From CAZSWS01 sp964610765 (GTDB taxonomy: Bacteria > Bacteroidota > Bacteroidia > Bacteroidales > Tannerellaceae), in NCBI GenBank assembly GCA_964610765.1, contig CAZSWS010000016.1, forward strand, positions 1-40,584: a stretch of 40,584 nucleotides of DNA. The letters are read 5' to 3'. Shown piece after piece: positions 15,782 through 23,623 of this stretch (its first letter is position 1; every line of letters begins with the position of its first letter). The translations under genes were made by a program, and so were the position numbers. Under the pieces are notes generated by a model that saw nothing but the letters and a program-made list of their open reading frames with translations, did no database searches and was not told the origin of the DNA.

Positions 15782-16261
15782 ATGAACTGGCTAGACATTA
15801 CCTTGCTATGTCTTACAGGAGTTGGTTTAGTAAAAGGCCTGTTTGACGGTATCATCAAACAGGCTATATCTTTAATAGCCGTTATTGCGGCTATTTTTCT
15901 TTATGCGAAAGCCGGTTTATGGCTGCATGAATATATCGTTAAACTCGGCTGGTTTTCAGAGAATGTCATAATGCTCATCTGCTACATTGCAGGCTTCATT
16001 TTTATACTTGCTATTGTATTGCTAGCAGGCGAGATTATACACCGAATTATTTCAGCAACTCCTTTGAGTTTGCTTAACCACCTGGGAGGAGGAGTCTTTG
16101 GCGCTGCTTTATCTTTAATTTTTATAAGCTTAGCTTTAAATATTATCCAGATAGCAGATACACAGTCTATAGTAATTCCCAAAAAGATAAAAACAACCTC
16201 TCTTCTTTATGAACCGATAAAGAAAATCATACCAACCATTTCACCAACAGGTTTGTTTTAA
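15782..16261 (+). CDS. CvpA family membrane protein
   Basis: A 159-aa inner-membrane protein with four hydrophobic segments (about 5-22, 28-45, 60-84 and 95-122). The opening NWLDITLLCLTGVGLVKGLF is typical of the CvpA (colicin V production) family. The precise role is unknown; relatives affect envelope integrity. The ATG lies 6 bp after infB, so it is read as part of that operon, and sufB begins 27 bp later without a terminator. Confidence 0.85.
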   Translation: MNWLDITLLCLTGVGLVKGLFDGIIKQAISLIAVIAAIFLYAKAGLWLHEYIVKLGWFSENVIMLICYIAGFIFILAIVLLAGEIIHRIISATPLSLLNHLGGGVFGAALSLIFISLALNIIQIADTQSIVIPKKIKTTSLLYEPIKKIIPTISPTGLF

Positions 16262-16288
16262 TATAAATGTATATTATATCGTACAAGA

Positions 16289-17734
16289 ATGGAAGATTCT
16301 AATCAAATAATAGATAAAGTCACAAGTCAGGAGTACAAATACGGGTTTGTGACAGATATTGAGACAGAGACCATTAGAAAAGGTCTCGATGAAGAAGTCA
16401 TACGTATTATTTCAGCAAAAAAGGAAGAGCCGGAATGGTTACTTAATTTCCGATTAAGAGCATTTCGCCATTGGCAAACATTAACTATGCCTGATTGGGC
16501 ACATCTGAAAATTGACCCGATTGACTACCAAGATATCGTTTATTACGCTGCTCCAAAGAAAAAAGAAGGTCCTAAGAGCTTGGATGAAGTAGATCCGGAG
16601 CTGCTTAAAACATTCAATAAACTAGGTATTCCACTGGAGGAGCAAAAAATGCTGAGTGGTATGGCAGTAGATGCTGTCATGGACAGTGTATCTGTTAAAA
16701 CAACCTACAAGCAAGTACTCGCTGAAAAGGGCATTATATTCAGTCCTTTTAGTGAAGCCGTTAAAAATCATCCCGACTTAGTTCAAAAATACTTAGGGAA
16801 GGTAGTAGGATATCGTGACAACTTTTTCGCAGCTCTTAATTCTGCCGTATTCTCGGATGGTTCATTTGTATATATACCCAAAGGGGTCAGATGTCCCATG
16901 GAGCTTAGCACTTATTTCCGCATCAATGCAGCCAACACCGGACAGTTTGAACGCACACTGATTGTAGCTGAAGACGATTCATACGTAAGCTATCTCGAAG
17001 GTTGTACAGCTCCTATGCGTGATGAAAATCAGCTGCACGCCGCTATTGTTGAGATCATAGCTAAAGATCGCGCTGAAGTAAAATACTCGACGGTACAAAA
17101 TTGGTATCCCGGAGATAAAAACGGCAAAGGGGGTATATATAATTTTGTAACCAAACGAGGTCTGTGTAAAGGGGATAGTTCCAAAATATCCTGGACTCAG
17201 GTAGAAACAGGCTCTGCAATAACGTGGAAATATCCTAGCTGTATCTTAGCCGGAGACAATTCGATAGGTGAGTTCTATTCCGTAGCTGTTACAAACAACT
17301 ACCAACAAGCGGATACTGGAACAAAAATGATTCACTTAGGCAAAAATACACGAAGCACCATCATCTCTAAGGGAATATCAGCAGGTCACAGTCAAAACAG
17401 TTACAGAGGACTCGTTAAAGTAGGAAAAGATGCCGACAATGCACGTAACTTCAGTCAGTGCGATAGCCTTTTACTCAGCTCCACTTCCGGAGCACATACC
17501 TTCCCTTATTCAGATGTACATAATCCTACAGCCATCATAGAACATGAGGCTACAACAAGTAAAATAAATGAAGACCAGCTCTTTTATTGCAATCAGCGAG
17601 GCATCTCGACCGAAGAAGCCATTGGACTGATTGTTAATGGATACGCGAAAGAAGTAATGAGTAAGCTCCCCATGGAGTTTGCTGTTGAAGCACAAAAATT
17701 ACTTTCCATCTCGTTAGAAGGAAGTGTTGGATAA
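16289..17734 (+). CDS. sufB: Fe-S cluster assembly scaffold SufB
   Basis: A 481-aa subunit of the SufBCD scaffold, which builds iron-sulfur clusters in the cytoplasm. The family beta-helix core is clear, with FSDGSFVYIPKGVRCPMELS and the C-terminal HEATTSKINEDQLFYCNQRGIS. The cysteine that corresponds to the sulfur-accepting residue of E. coli SufB is C391 in FSQCDS. Length is standard. It starts 27 bp after cvpA and leads sufB-sufC-sufD; sufC follows after 17 bp. Confidence 0.97.
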   Translation: MEDSNQIIDKVTSQEYKYGFVTDIETETIRKGLDEEVIRIISAKKEEPEWLLNFRLRAFRHWQTLTMPDWAHLKIDPIDYQDIVYYAAPKKKEGPKSLDEVDPELLKTFNKLGIPLEEQKMLSGMAVDAVMDSVSVKTTYKQVLAEKGIIFSPFSEAVKNHPDLVQKYLGKVVGYRDNFFAALNSAVFSDGSFVYIPKGVRCPMELSTYFRINAANTGQFERTLIVAEDDSYVSYLEGCTAPMRDENQLHAAIVEIIAKDRAEVKYSTVQNWYPGDKNGKGGIYNFVTKRGLCKGDSSKISWTQVETGSAITWKYPSCILAGDNSIGEFYSVAVTNNYQQADTGTKMIHLGKNTRSTIISKGISAGHSQNSYRGLVKVGKDADNARNFSQCDSLLLSSTSGAHTFPYSDVHNPTAIIEHEATTSKINEDQLFYCNQRGISTEEAIGLIVNGYAKEVMSKLPMEFAVEAQKLLSISLEGSVG

Positions 17735-17751
17735 TAATAAAACTCAGAACT

Positions 17752-18513
17752 ATGTTAGAAATAAAAAATCTACATGCCGGAATAAATGGCAAAAAGATAT
17801 TGAAAGGGATCAACCTATCTGTTAAGAAAGGAGAAGTACATGCAATTATGGGACCGAATGGTTCCGGGAAAAGCACATTAAGCAGTGTACTTGTAGGTAA
17901 TCCGATGTTTGAAGTCACAGAAGGCGAAGTGACTTATGAAGGTAAAGACTTATTGGAACTAGCCCCTGAAGAGCGGAGCTGCGAAGGTATCTTTTTAAGC
18001 TTTCAGTATCCGGTTGAAATACCGGGCGTAAGCATGATGAACTTTATGCGAACAGCGCTGAATGAACACAAAAAGTATCAAGGCCTTCCTCCTGTTTCAG
18101 CTTCTGACTTTCTAAAGATGGTTAGAGAAAAGCGCGCCATCGTTGAATTGGACAGTAAGTTGGTCAATAGAAGTGTCAACGAAGGATTCTCAGGAGGAGA
18201 GAAAAAAAGAAATGAAATATTCCAAATGGCCATGCTGGAGCCAAAGCTAGCCATTTTAGACGAAACGGATAGTGGTTTAGATATTGATGCCATCCGTGTT
18301 GTTTCACAAGGTGTCAATGCGTTAAGGTCTAAAGACAACTCCACCATCGTAATAACCCACTATCAACGACTGCTTAACTATATCAAACCGGATATAGTCC
18401 ATATACTCTATAAAGGTCGTATCGTAAAAACCGGAGGTCCTGAACTAGCCTTGGTTTTGGAAGAGAAAGGCTACGACTGGATTAAAGAAGAAATTGAAGA
18501 CGAATTACAATGA
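17752..18513 (+). CDS. sufC: Fe-S cluster assembly ATPase SufC
   Basis: A 253-aa ABC-type ATPase that drives conformational change in SufBCD. The Walker A motif GPNGSGKST is at 34-42. A Q-loop (FLSFQYPVEIPG), the signature NEGFSGGEKKRNE and Walker B ILDETDSGLD are all intact. It has no membrane domain, as expected for SufC. Its TGA overlaps the sufD ATG (ATGA at 18510-18513), indicating translational coupling. Confidence 0.97.
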   Translation: MLEIKNLHAGINGKKILKGINLSVKKGEVHAIMGPNGSGKSTLSSVLVGNPMFEVTEGEVTYEGKDLLELAPEERSCEGIFLSFQYPVEIPGVSMMNFMRTALNEHKKYQGLPPVSASDFLKMVREKRAIVELDSKLVNRSVNEGFSGGEKKRNEIFQMAMLEPKLAILDETDSGLDIDAIRVVSQGVNALRSKDNSTIVITHYQRLLNYIKPDIVHILYKGRIVKTGGPELALVLEEKGYDWIKEEIEDELQ

Positions 18514-19853
18514 AAGCTGAACAAGAATATATTTCCATATTTTCACAGAACAAGAACCTGATAGATGAACATTCTTCGGAAGTGATTAATGGGTTGAGAG
18601 ATATTGCGTTTCAGGATTTCAAACGCTTGGGTTTCCCGGCTAGTAATGACGAAGACTATTCCTATACGGATATGCAAAAGCTCTTTATGCCCGACTATGG
18701 ACTAAATTTAAAACGCTATAACTTTAAAGCTGAACAGAAAGATTTATTTCATTGTTCACTACCTAATCTGAGCACCTATGCATACTTTGTTGTGAATGAT
18801 TCTTTTTATGGTAGAACGTCTGCAACATCTTCCTTGCCTGAAAACGTATATGCAGGAAGCTTAAAGAGTTTTACTGAGAAATACCCGGAAATAGCTGCAA
18901 AGTATTACGGCAAATCAGCATCTACATCAACAGATGGCATGGTGGCATTAAACACCATGTTTGCTCAAGATGGATTTGTCTTGTATGTACCTCAAGGAGT
19001 AAGCATAGACAAACCTATCCAACTAATCAACGTGTTTCGAAGTGAATTCGATTTTATGGCTAATCGCCGTATTCTTATAATTATTGAAGCACAGGCTTCG
19101 GCCAAATTGCTGGTCTGTGACCACAGCATGGGGACTTCTAATTTCTTATCCAACGAAGTGATTGAGATTTTTGCAGAAGAGAACGCTTTTTTTGACATCT
19201 ATGATTTAGAAGAAAGTAACCTTTCTACTTCTCGTTTCTCTTCTGTCCATGTAGAACAAGCTGCCGGTTCAAATGTATTGGTAAATGGCATTACATTAAA
19301 TAATGGAATTACGCGTAATAATTACCGAATCAACCTAAACGGTCCTTACGCTGAGTCTACCCTTTGCGGTATGTCTATCTTAGATAAAAATCAGCAAGCA
19401 GACGTCTTTTCTAACATCGCCCACAATGCTCCGGATTGCCAGAGCAATGAGTTATTTAAGAATGTGCTGGATGGACATTCACGAGGTGCATTCAGAGGAC
19501 GAATCTTTGTAAAGGAAGGAGCTCAAAAAACGAATGCATACCAAACCAATCGCAACCTATGCCTTACGAAAGAATCTCGTATGTATAGCAAACCACAGTT
19601 AGAGATTTATGCAGATGATGTAAAATGCTCTCATGGCATGACAACCGGCGAATTGGATGAGAATGCCATATTCTATATGCGCAGTAGAGGGATTTCAGAA
19701 GAAGAAGCACGCCTAATACTCAGCATCGCATTTACCTCTGACGTAATAGACTATGTGCGTTTAGACGCATTAAAATCAAGATTACACCAATTAGTAGATG
19801 GTCGCTTCCGTAACGGGATGTCCGGTTGTGCTGATTGTGCTTTTTGCAACTAG
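18510..19853 (+). CDS. sufD: Fe-S cluster assembly protein SufD
   Basis: A 447-aa partner of SufB in the SufBCD scaffold. The SufBD beta-helix core is visible (GAFRGRIFVKEGAQKTNAYQ), and H375 in DDVKCSHGMTTGELDE matches the functional histidine of E. coli SufD. The C-terminus ends in a Cys-rich GMSGCADCAFCN, with four cysteines in the last dozen residues. The gene overlaps sufC by 4 bp and is closed by a strong terminator. No sufS, sufE or sufU follows, so sulfur delivery must be encoded elsewhere. Confidence 0.95.
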   Translation: MKAEQEYISIFSQNKNLIDEHSSEVINGLRDIAFQDFKRLGFPASNDEDYSYTDMQKLFMPDYGLNLKRYNFKAEQKDLFHCSLPNLSTYAYFVVNDSFYGRTSATSSLPENVYAGSLKSFTEKYPEIAAKYYGKSASTSTDGMVALNTMFAQDGFVLYVPQGVSIDKPIQLINVFRSEFDFMANRRILIIIEAQASAKLLVCDHSMGTSNFLSNEVIEIFAEENAFFDIYDLEESNLSTSRFSSVHVEQAAGSNVLVNGITLNNGITRNNYRINLNGPYAESTLCGMSILDKNQQADVFSNIAHNAPDCQSNELFKNVLDGHSRGAFRGRIFVKEGAQKTNAYQTNRNLCLTKESRMYSKPQLEIYADDVKCSHGMTTGELDENAIFYMRSRGISEEEARLILSIAFTSDVIDYVRLDALKSRLHQLVDGRFRNGMSGCADCAFCN

Positions 19854-19876
19854 CAGCTTTATCATACAGACATAAT

Positions 19877-19911
19877 AAAAGCCGGTAGAAATAAATCATC
19901 CACCGGCTTTT
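19877..19911. terminator. Bidirectional terminator between sufD and nagB
   Basis: A perfect 10-bp stem, AAAAGCCGGT (19877-19886) and ACCGGCTTTT (19902-19911), with a 15-nt loop. The A and T ends let it work in both directions between convergent genes. Confidence 0.85.
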
Positions 19912-19928
19912 CTATGACTCATACGCTC

Positions 19929-20738
19929 TTAGAGCAGCGTATCCGGATCTATATTATCCTTCTCAATATCTTTAAAGTAGCTATAAGTACCCACTTTGAT
20001 TTCTGTACATGCCGCCTCGTCACAAACAATAATTCCTTTTTCATGCAATTGCAAGGCCGAAATAGTCCACATTTGGTTTATAGGACCTTCAACAGCTTTT
20101 TGCAAAGCTCTTGCCTTGTTATGTCCATTTACCATAATCAACACCTCTTTAGCAGCTAATATCGTTCCAACACCAACAGTAAGTGATGTTCTGGGCACTT
20201 TGCTCATATCATTATCAAAAAATCTTGAATTTGCAATGATAGTATCGGTAGTTAACGTCTTGATACGAGTCCGTGAAGAAAGTGAAGAACCCGGTTCATT
20301 AAAGGCGATATGCCCATCGGCTCCTATTCCACCTAAGAACAAATCCACTCCACCAAATTGTTTCATTTTAGCTTCATAAGCTGCACATTCAGCTAGTGGA
20401 TCAGTCGCATTTCCGTCCAACATATGCACGTTCTTCTTTTGTATATCAATGAAACTAAAGAAGTTGTTCCACATAAATGAGTGATAGCTTTGCGGATGAT
20501 CCTTGGGTAAACCAATGTATTCGTCCATATTAAATGTTACTACATGCTGAAAAGACACAATGCCTTTCTTATTTAGCTCGATCAAGTTTTTATACATCCC
20601 CATAGGTGATGAGCCGGTTGGCAAGCCCAACACAAAAGGCTTGTCTGCCGTTGGCTTAGCTTGAATAATTTTTGCGGCAACATAGTTAGCCACCCACTTG
20701 GAAAGTTCCTGATAATTAGGTTCAATAATTAGTCTCAT
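19929..20738 (-). CDS. nagB: Glucosamine-6-phosphate deaminase
   Basis: A 269-aa cytoplasmic enzyme that converts glucosamine-6-phosphate to fructose-6-phosphate and ammonia, feeding amino sugars into glycolysis. The phosphate-binding GLPTGSSP lies at 38-45, the catalytic aspartate is D72 in NMDEY, and D141, H143 and E148 fall in GADGHIAFNEPGSS, the same numbering as in E. coli NagB. Length fits the 266-aa E. coli enzyme. It is the last gene of leftward lgt-fprA-nagB, 12 bp after fprA, with no N-acetylglucosamine transport gene nearby. Confidence 0.95.
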   Translation of the reverse strand: MRLIIEPNYQELSKWVANYVAAKIIQAKPTADKPFVLGLPTGSSPMGMYKNLIELNKKGIVSFQHVVTFNMDEYIGLPKDHPQSYHSFMWNNFFSFIDIQKKNVHMLDGNATDPLAECAAYEAKMKQFGGVDLFLGGIGADGHIAFNEPGSSLSSRTRIKTLTTDTIIANSRFFDNDMSKVPRTSLTVGVGTILAAKEVLIMVNGHNKARALQKAVEGPINQMWTISALQLHEKGIIVCDEAACTEIKVGTYSYFKDIEKDNIDPDTLL

Positions 20739-20750
20739 ATTTTCTTATTT

Positions 20751-21944
20751 TTAGTCTTGTTTTAAACGATCTGCCATAGCTTTACCTAGCGCTATGCACT
20801 CTTCATAGGTTTCTTGCTTCACTCCAAACTTCTGTTCTACGGGTGTACCAACAGGCTCCCACCCTACTCGTTCGTTGAATGCAATAAGCCTTTTCACCGC
20901 TACTCCTGCCCATGAGAATGAGCCGAAACATCCAAAATAACGATTCTTAATATCACGCAATTCCAAGCGACCCAACATGGAGTCTATCTCCGGAAAGAGC
21001 TGTCCGCTATACGTGGGACTTCCCACCATAACTCCCTTATATTTAAAGACATCACGAAGGATATAAGAAGAATGTGTTTTGCTAACATTATGAAGCACAA
21101 CATCTTTAATACCATTTTCAGCCAATCCATAGGCAACAGCTTCAGCCAATTGCTCTGTATTTCCATACATACTACCATATAGAATGGTTACTCCGGTTTC
21201 TCCTTCATAACGACTCAACTGATCATAAATCCGTATTGCTTCACTTACATGATTACGCCAGATAGGACCATGCGTAGAACAGATGGTCTTTACATCTACA
21301 CCTTCCAACTTCTTTAGCGCTTTTTGTGTAGGACCTCCATATTTACCCACAATATTCGCATAATAACGAATCATCTCGTTCCAATACCTGTCGGTATTCA
21401 TTTCTGTATCAATAATACCTCCATCCAATGCTCCGTATGTACCAAAAGCATCTGCTGAAAAGAGCATCTTACGGCGTTTATCATACGTAAACATCACTTC
21501 AGGCCAGTGAACCATCGGAGCCATATAAAAGACCAATTCTGTGCTTCCTATAGATAGAGTATCCCCTTCCTTAACTTCTTGAAGTCCGGTAGTTATACCA
21601 TGAAAACCTTCTAACATACCAAAGGTTTTTTTATTACCTATAATCTTCACATTAGGATAATACTGTCTTAAAATACGGATACTGCCACCATGGTCAGGTT
21701 CCATATGGTTAACAATTAAATAGTCTAATTCTCGCCCATTCAACACATCGGTTATCTTCTTAATAAAGACATCAGCAAAACCAACATCTACGGTGTCAAC
21801 CAAAACCGTTTTTTCATCCGTAATTAAATAAGAGTTATAGGATACTCCATGAGGGAGTGGCCACAAGTTCTCAAACCGATCTTTATTTCGGTCATTCACT
21901 CCTACATAATATACTCTATCATCTATTTCTTTTATTCTGAACAT
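20751..21944 (-). CDS. Flavodiiron protein (FprA type)
   Basis: A 397-aa cytoplasmic A-type flavoprotein that reduces oxygen to water or nitric oxide to nitrous oxide in anaerobes. The N-terminal metallo-beta-lactamase-like domain (about 1-245) has the di-iron ligands H80, E82, D84 and H85 in HMEPDH, H146 in MVHWPE, and the SADAFG aspartate. The C-terminal flavodoxin domain begins near 250 with the FMN loop LYGSMYGNTEQ. There is no extra rubredoxin domain, so an outside electron donor is needed. Its start overlaps the lgt 3' end by 26 bp, and nagB follows. The choice between oxygen and nitric oxide cannot be read from sequence. Confidence 0.95.
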   Translation of the reverse strand: MFRIKEIDDRVYYVGVNDRNKDRFENLWPLPHGVSYNSYLITDEKTVLVDTVDVGFADVFIKKITDVLNGRELDYLIVNHMEPDHGGSIRILRQYYPNVKIIGNKKTFGMLEGFHGITTGLQEVKEGDTLSIGSTELVFYMAPMVHWPEVMFTYDKRRKMLFSADAFGTYGALDGGIIDTEMNTDRYWNEMIRYYANIVGKYGGPTQKALKKLEGVDVKTICSTHGPIWRNHVSEAIRIYDQLSRYEGETGVTILYGSMYGNTEQLAEAVAYGLAENGIKDVVLHNVSKTHSSYILRDVFKYKGVMVGSPTYSGQLFPEIDSMLGRLELRDIKNRYFGCFGSFSWAGVAVKRLIAFNERVGWEPVGTPVEQKFGVKQETYEECIALGKAMADRLKQD

Positions 21945-22791
21945 ATTGTGTGTTTGATTTATTTGTTAAAGATCGCCATACAAAATAAGCACCTAACATT
22001 ACAAAAGGAATACTCAGCCATTGTCCCATGTTGAGCGTCATGCCTTCTTCAAATGCTTCTTGGTTATTTTTTAAGAATTCGATAAAGAAACGAGCCGTAA
22101 ATATGCATATCATAAATATGCCAAAAATAAACCCTTGTTTCTGCCATGCTTTTTTCTTAAAATAAAGCCACATACATAAGATAAAGGTAGCGAAATAACA
22201 CAGTGCTTCATAAATTTGTGTTGGATGACTGGGAGGAGTAAAAATAGGCTCAGCCCCTAACATCCATTGATGCAGGTTTTGCACAAAGCGAAAACCCCAG
22301 GGCATATCCGTAGGATGTCCGTATATCTCATGATTCATCAAGTTGCCTAAACGTATAAATGCAGCTACCAACCCGGTAGGAACAACAAGTTTGTCTAAGG
22401 TCCACAGCATAGGCAAATGTGTTACCGTCCGTGAATAAATCCAAATAGCCAGCAGAATACCCAGCACACCTCCATGGCTTGCCAAACCGCCTTCCCAAAC
22501 TTTAAGTATTTCGATTGGATTAGCTAAATAATAACTCGGGTTATAAAACAGCACATGCCCTAAACGAGCTCCCACAACCGTTCCTAATATAGTATATAGC
22601 AAAAGAGAATCAAGCCATTCCATATTGACTTTTTCCTGCTTAAACATACGTTCTACTATTTTATACCCAATGGCAAACCCGACAGCAAAAGCCAAAGCAT
22701 ACCATCTTATATCTCTTCCTCCCAGCAGAGGGAATCCTTCCGGTATAGTAAACAATGAAGGGTCAGCCGTCCATGTAATAAATGATAACAT
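21919..22791 (-). CDS. lgt: Prolipoprotein diacylglyceryl transferase
   Basis: A 290-aa inner-membrane enzyme that transfers diacylglycerol from phosphatidylglycerol to the lipobox cysteine of prolipoproteins, the first step of lipoprotein maturation. It has about seven hydrophobic segments. The family signatures are GLASHGGVLGILLA and RLGNLMNHEIYG. The window encodes at least three lipoproteins that need it (SusD, DUF1735 and M64 proteins). It heads lgt-fprA-nagB; its last 26 bp overlap the start of fprA. Confidence 0.95.
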   Translation of the reverse strand: MLSFITWTADPSLFTIPEGFPLLGGRDIRWYALAFAVGFAIGYKIVERMFKQEKVNMEWLDSLLLYTILGTVVGARLGHVLFYNPSYYLANPIEILKVWEGGLASHGGVLGILLAIWIYSRTVTHLPMLWTLDKLVVPTGLVAAFIRLGNLMNHEIYGHPTDMPWGFRFVQNLHQWMLGAEPIFTPPSHPTQIYEALCYFATFILCMWLYFKKKAWQKQGFIFGIFMICIFTARFFIEFLKNNQEAFEEGMTLNMGQWLSIPFVMLGAYFVWRSLTNKSNTQYVQNKRNR

Positions 22792-22844
22792 AATTTCGGA
22801 TTTTATGGGCCAATCGAAAAGCGTTTACAATCAGCTCTATTTGT

Positions 22845-22873
22845 CAAAAATACTTATTTGAACCTGCCACAAA
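22845..22873 (-). promoter_or_regulatory. Candidate lgt promoter
   Basis: On the minus strand, TTTG (22873-22870) is followed after 17 bp by TATTTTTG (22852-22845). The -7 is a full TAnnTTTG match but the spacing is 2 bp short of the usual 19. The leader would be about 45-50 nt. Confidence 0.4.
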
Positions 22874-23031
22874 AATAGATATAATAAACCGATCAACAAA
22901 AGCGTAACTCTCAAAACTAAATATAAATACAATAATCATAGAGGTAATTTATAACAATCCAAGACCTTTATACGTTTCACACGGTGATATTAACAGATTG
23001 GCTGAAGGGTTTTAATGCAAAAGCCAGCGCA

Positions 23032-23131
23032 AACTAATCTTTCAACAAGGCTTAGAAGAGCTTTCAACCCTCGTCAAAAGCTCTTTCAACACTTGTCAAA
23101 AGAGCTTCTAACCCGCGTTAAAAGATTAGTT
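23032..23131. repeat. 100-bp palindromic intergenic element, copy 2
   Basis: It has the same plan as the element at 14-113: AACTAATC, three 22-bp units (23040-23061, 23062-23083, 23084-23105), an 18-bp unit (23106-23123) and GATTAGTT, for exactly 100 bp. The units here read TTTCAAC...AAAA with spacers GAGC, GCTC and GAGC and share no core with copy 1. Each 18-bp unit can form a hairpin with arms of 6-7 bp if transition mismatches are tolerated. Units 1 and 4 are inverted relative to each other at 14 of 18 positions. It lies between two divergent promoters. No clear target duplication is visible. Confidence 0.85.
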
Positions 23132-23443
23132 CAATAGAGTGGTTTCGACAAGTCGCTAGACCGCAATCAGATATACCCTAGACCGTATGTCTTTCCTGAA
23201 ATAGGTTTACACCTTTGTTGTACTAATCCTATTCATATTGTCCTTTTTTCTTCTACAACCCTGTTTAGATTTACATCCTTAATTAATATCAGCTGTTTGG
23301 GTTTATATTTTCAAAAGTGCTTGTAATAGGTGAACATTTCACCGGTGTATTTTAGTTTGCAATAAATCTCTATGCGTCATATATAAAAAACGACCTCGTT
23401 TACCACTGATTATTCATCAAAAATAATCCACTAGCATTCGATT

Positions 23444-23483
23444 ACTTTTACAGACTAAAAGTTTCACTGTTTGGTGACTTTTA
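23444..23483. promoter_or_regulatory. Cluster of ACTTTTA/TAAAAGT words upstream of the ECF sigma gene
   Basis: ACTTTTA (23444-23450) and its inverse TAAAAGT (23456-23462) are 5 bp apart, and a third copy, ACTTTTA, lies at 23477-23483. They sit 34-73 bp upstream of the -7 box, where an activator could bind. Confidence 0.3.
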
Positions 23484-23516
23484 TGGGCCAATATCTATTA
23501 TTTATAAATTATAACG

Positions 23517-23524
23517 TATATTTG
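23517..23524 (+). promoter_or_regulatory. Candidate -7 element of the SusCD-locus sigma gene
   Basis: TATATTTG matches TAnnTTTG. No TTTG is present 19 bp upstream, so the promoter may depend on an activator. It lies 27 bp before the ATG at 23552, supporting that ATG as the original start. Confidence 0.4.
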
Positions 23525-23551
23525 CTTCCTATTCATTACTGTTTTTAGCTA

Positions 23552-23623
23552 ATGACGGAGATACAAAAAGACATAGACTTGGACTTTTCCAATGAACTTG
23601 AGTTTAAAAAACTCTTTGATTGA
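23552..23623 (+). pseudogene. Cut-off 5' end of the ECF sigma gene, ending in an in-frame TGA
   Basis: An ATG at 23552 opens 23 codons (MTEIQKDIDLDF, then ELEFKKLFD) that read as the usual N-terminus of a Bacteroides ECF sigma factor. They end at TGA (23621-23623). The same frame continues without a shift into LYGSLCNFA, the start of sigma region 2. CGA (Arg) to TGA by one C-to-T change would explain it. The stop is followed at once by TTG, a possible restart codon. Confidence 0.75.

Larger units (their letters stand above)
22792..23551. other. 760-bp non-coding region between lgt and the SusCD locus
   Basis: The gap separates divergent transcription units. It holds the lgt promoter, the second 100-bp palindromic element (23032-23131), an ACTTTTA/TAAAAGT cluster (23444-23483) and a -7 box (23517-23524). 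A pair of CTAGACCG words 22 bp apart (23156, 23178) may be a decayed repeat. I see no coding frame or tRNA in it. Confidence 0.6.

Noticed and set aside
22801..23492. 14-bp exact repeat TTTTATGGGCCAAT at 22801 and 23479
   Set aside because: One or more exact 14-mers are expected by chance in AT-rich DNA of this size, and there is no symmetry or common position relative to promoters.
23552..23623. UGA as a selenocysteine codon in the ECF sigma gene
   Set aside because: Sigma factors are not selenoproteins, no conserved Cys is expected at this position, and no hairpin resembling a SECIS element was evident after the UGA.
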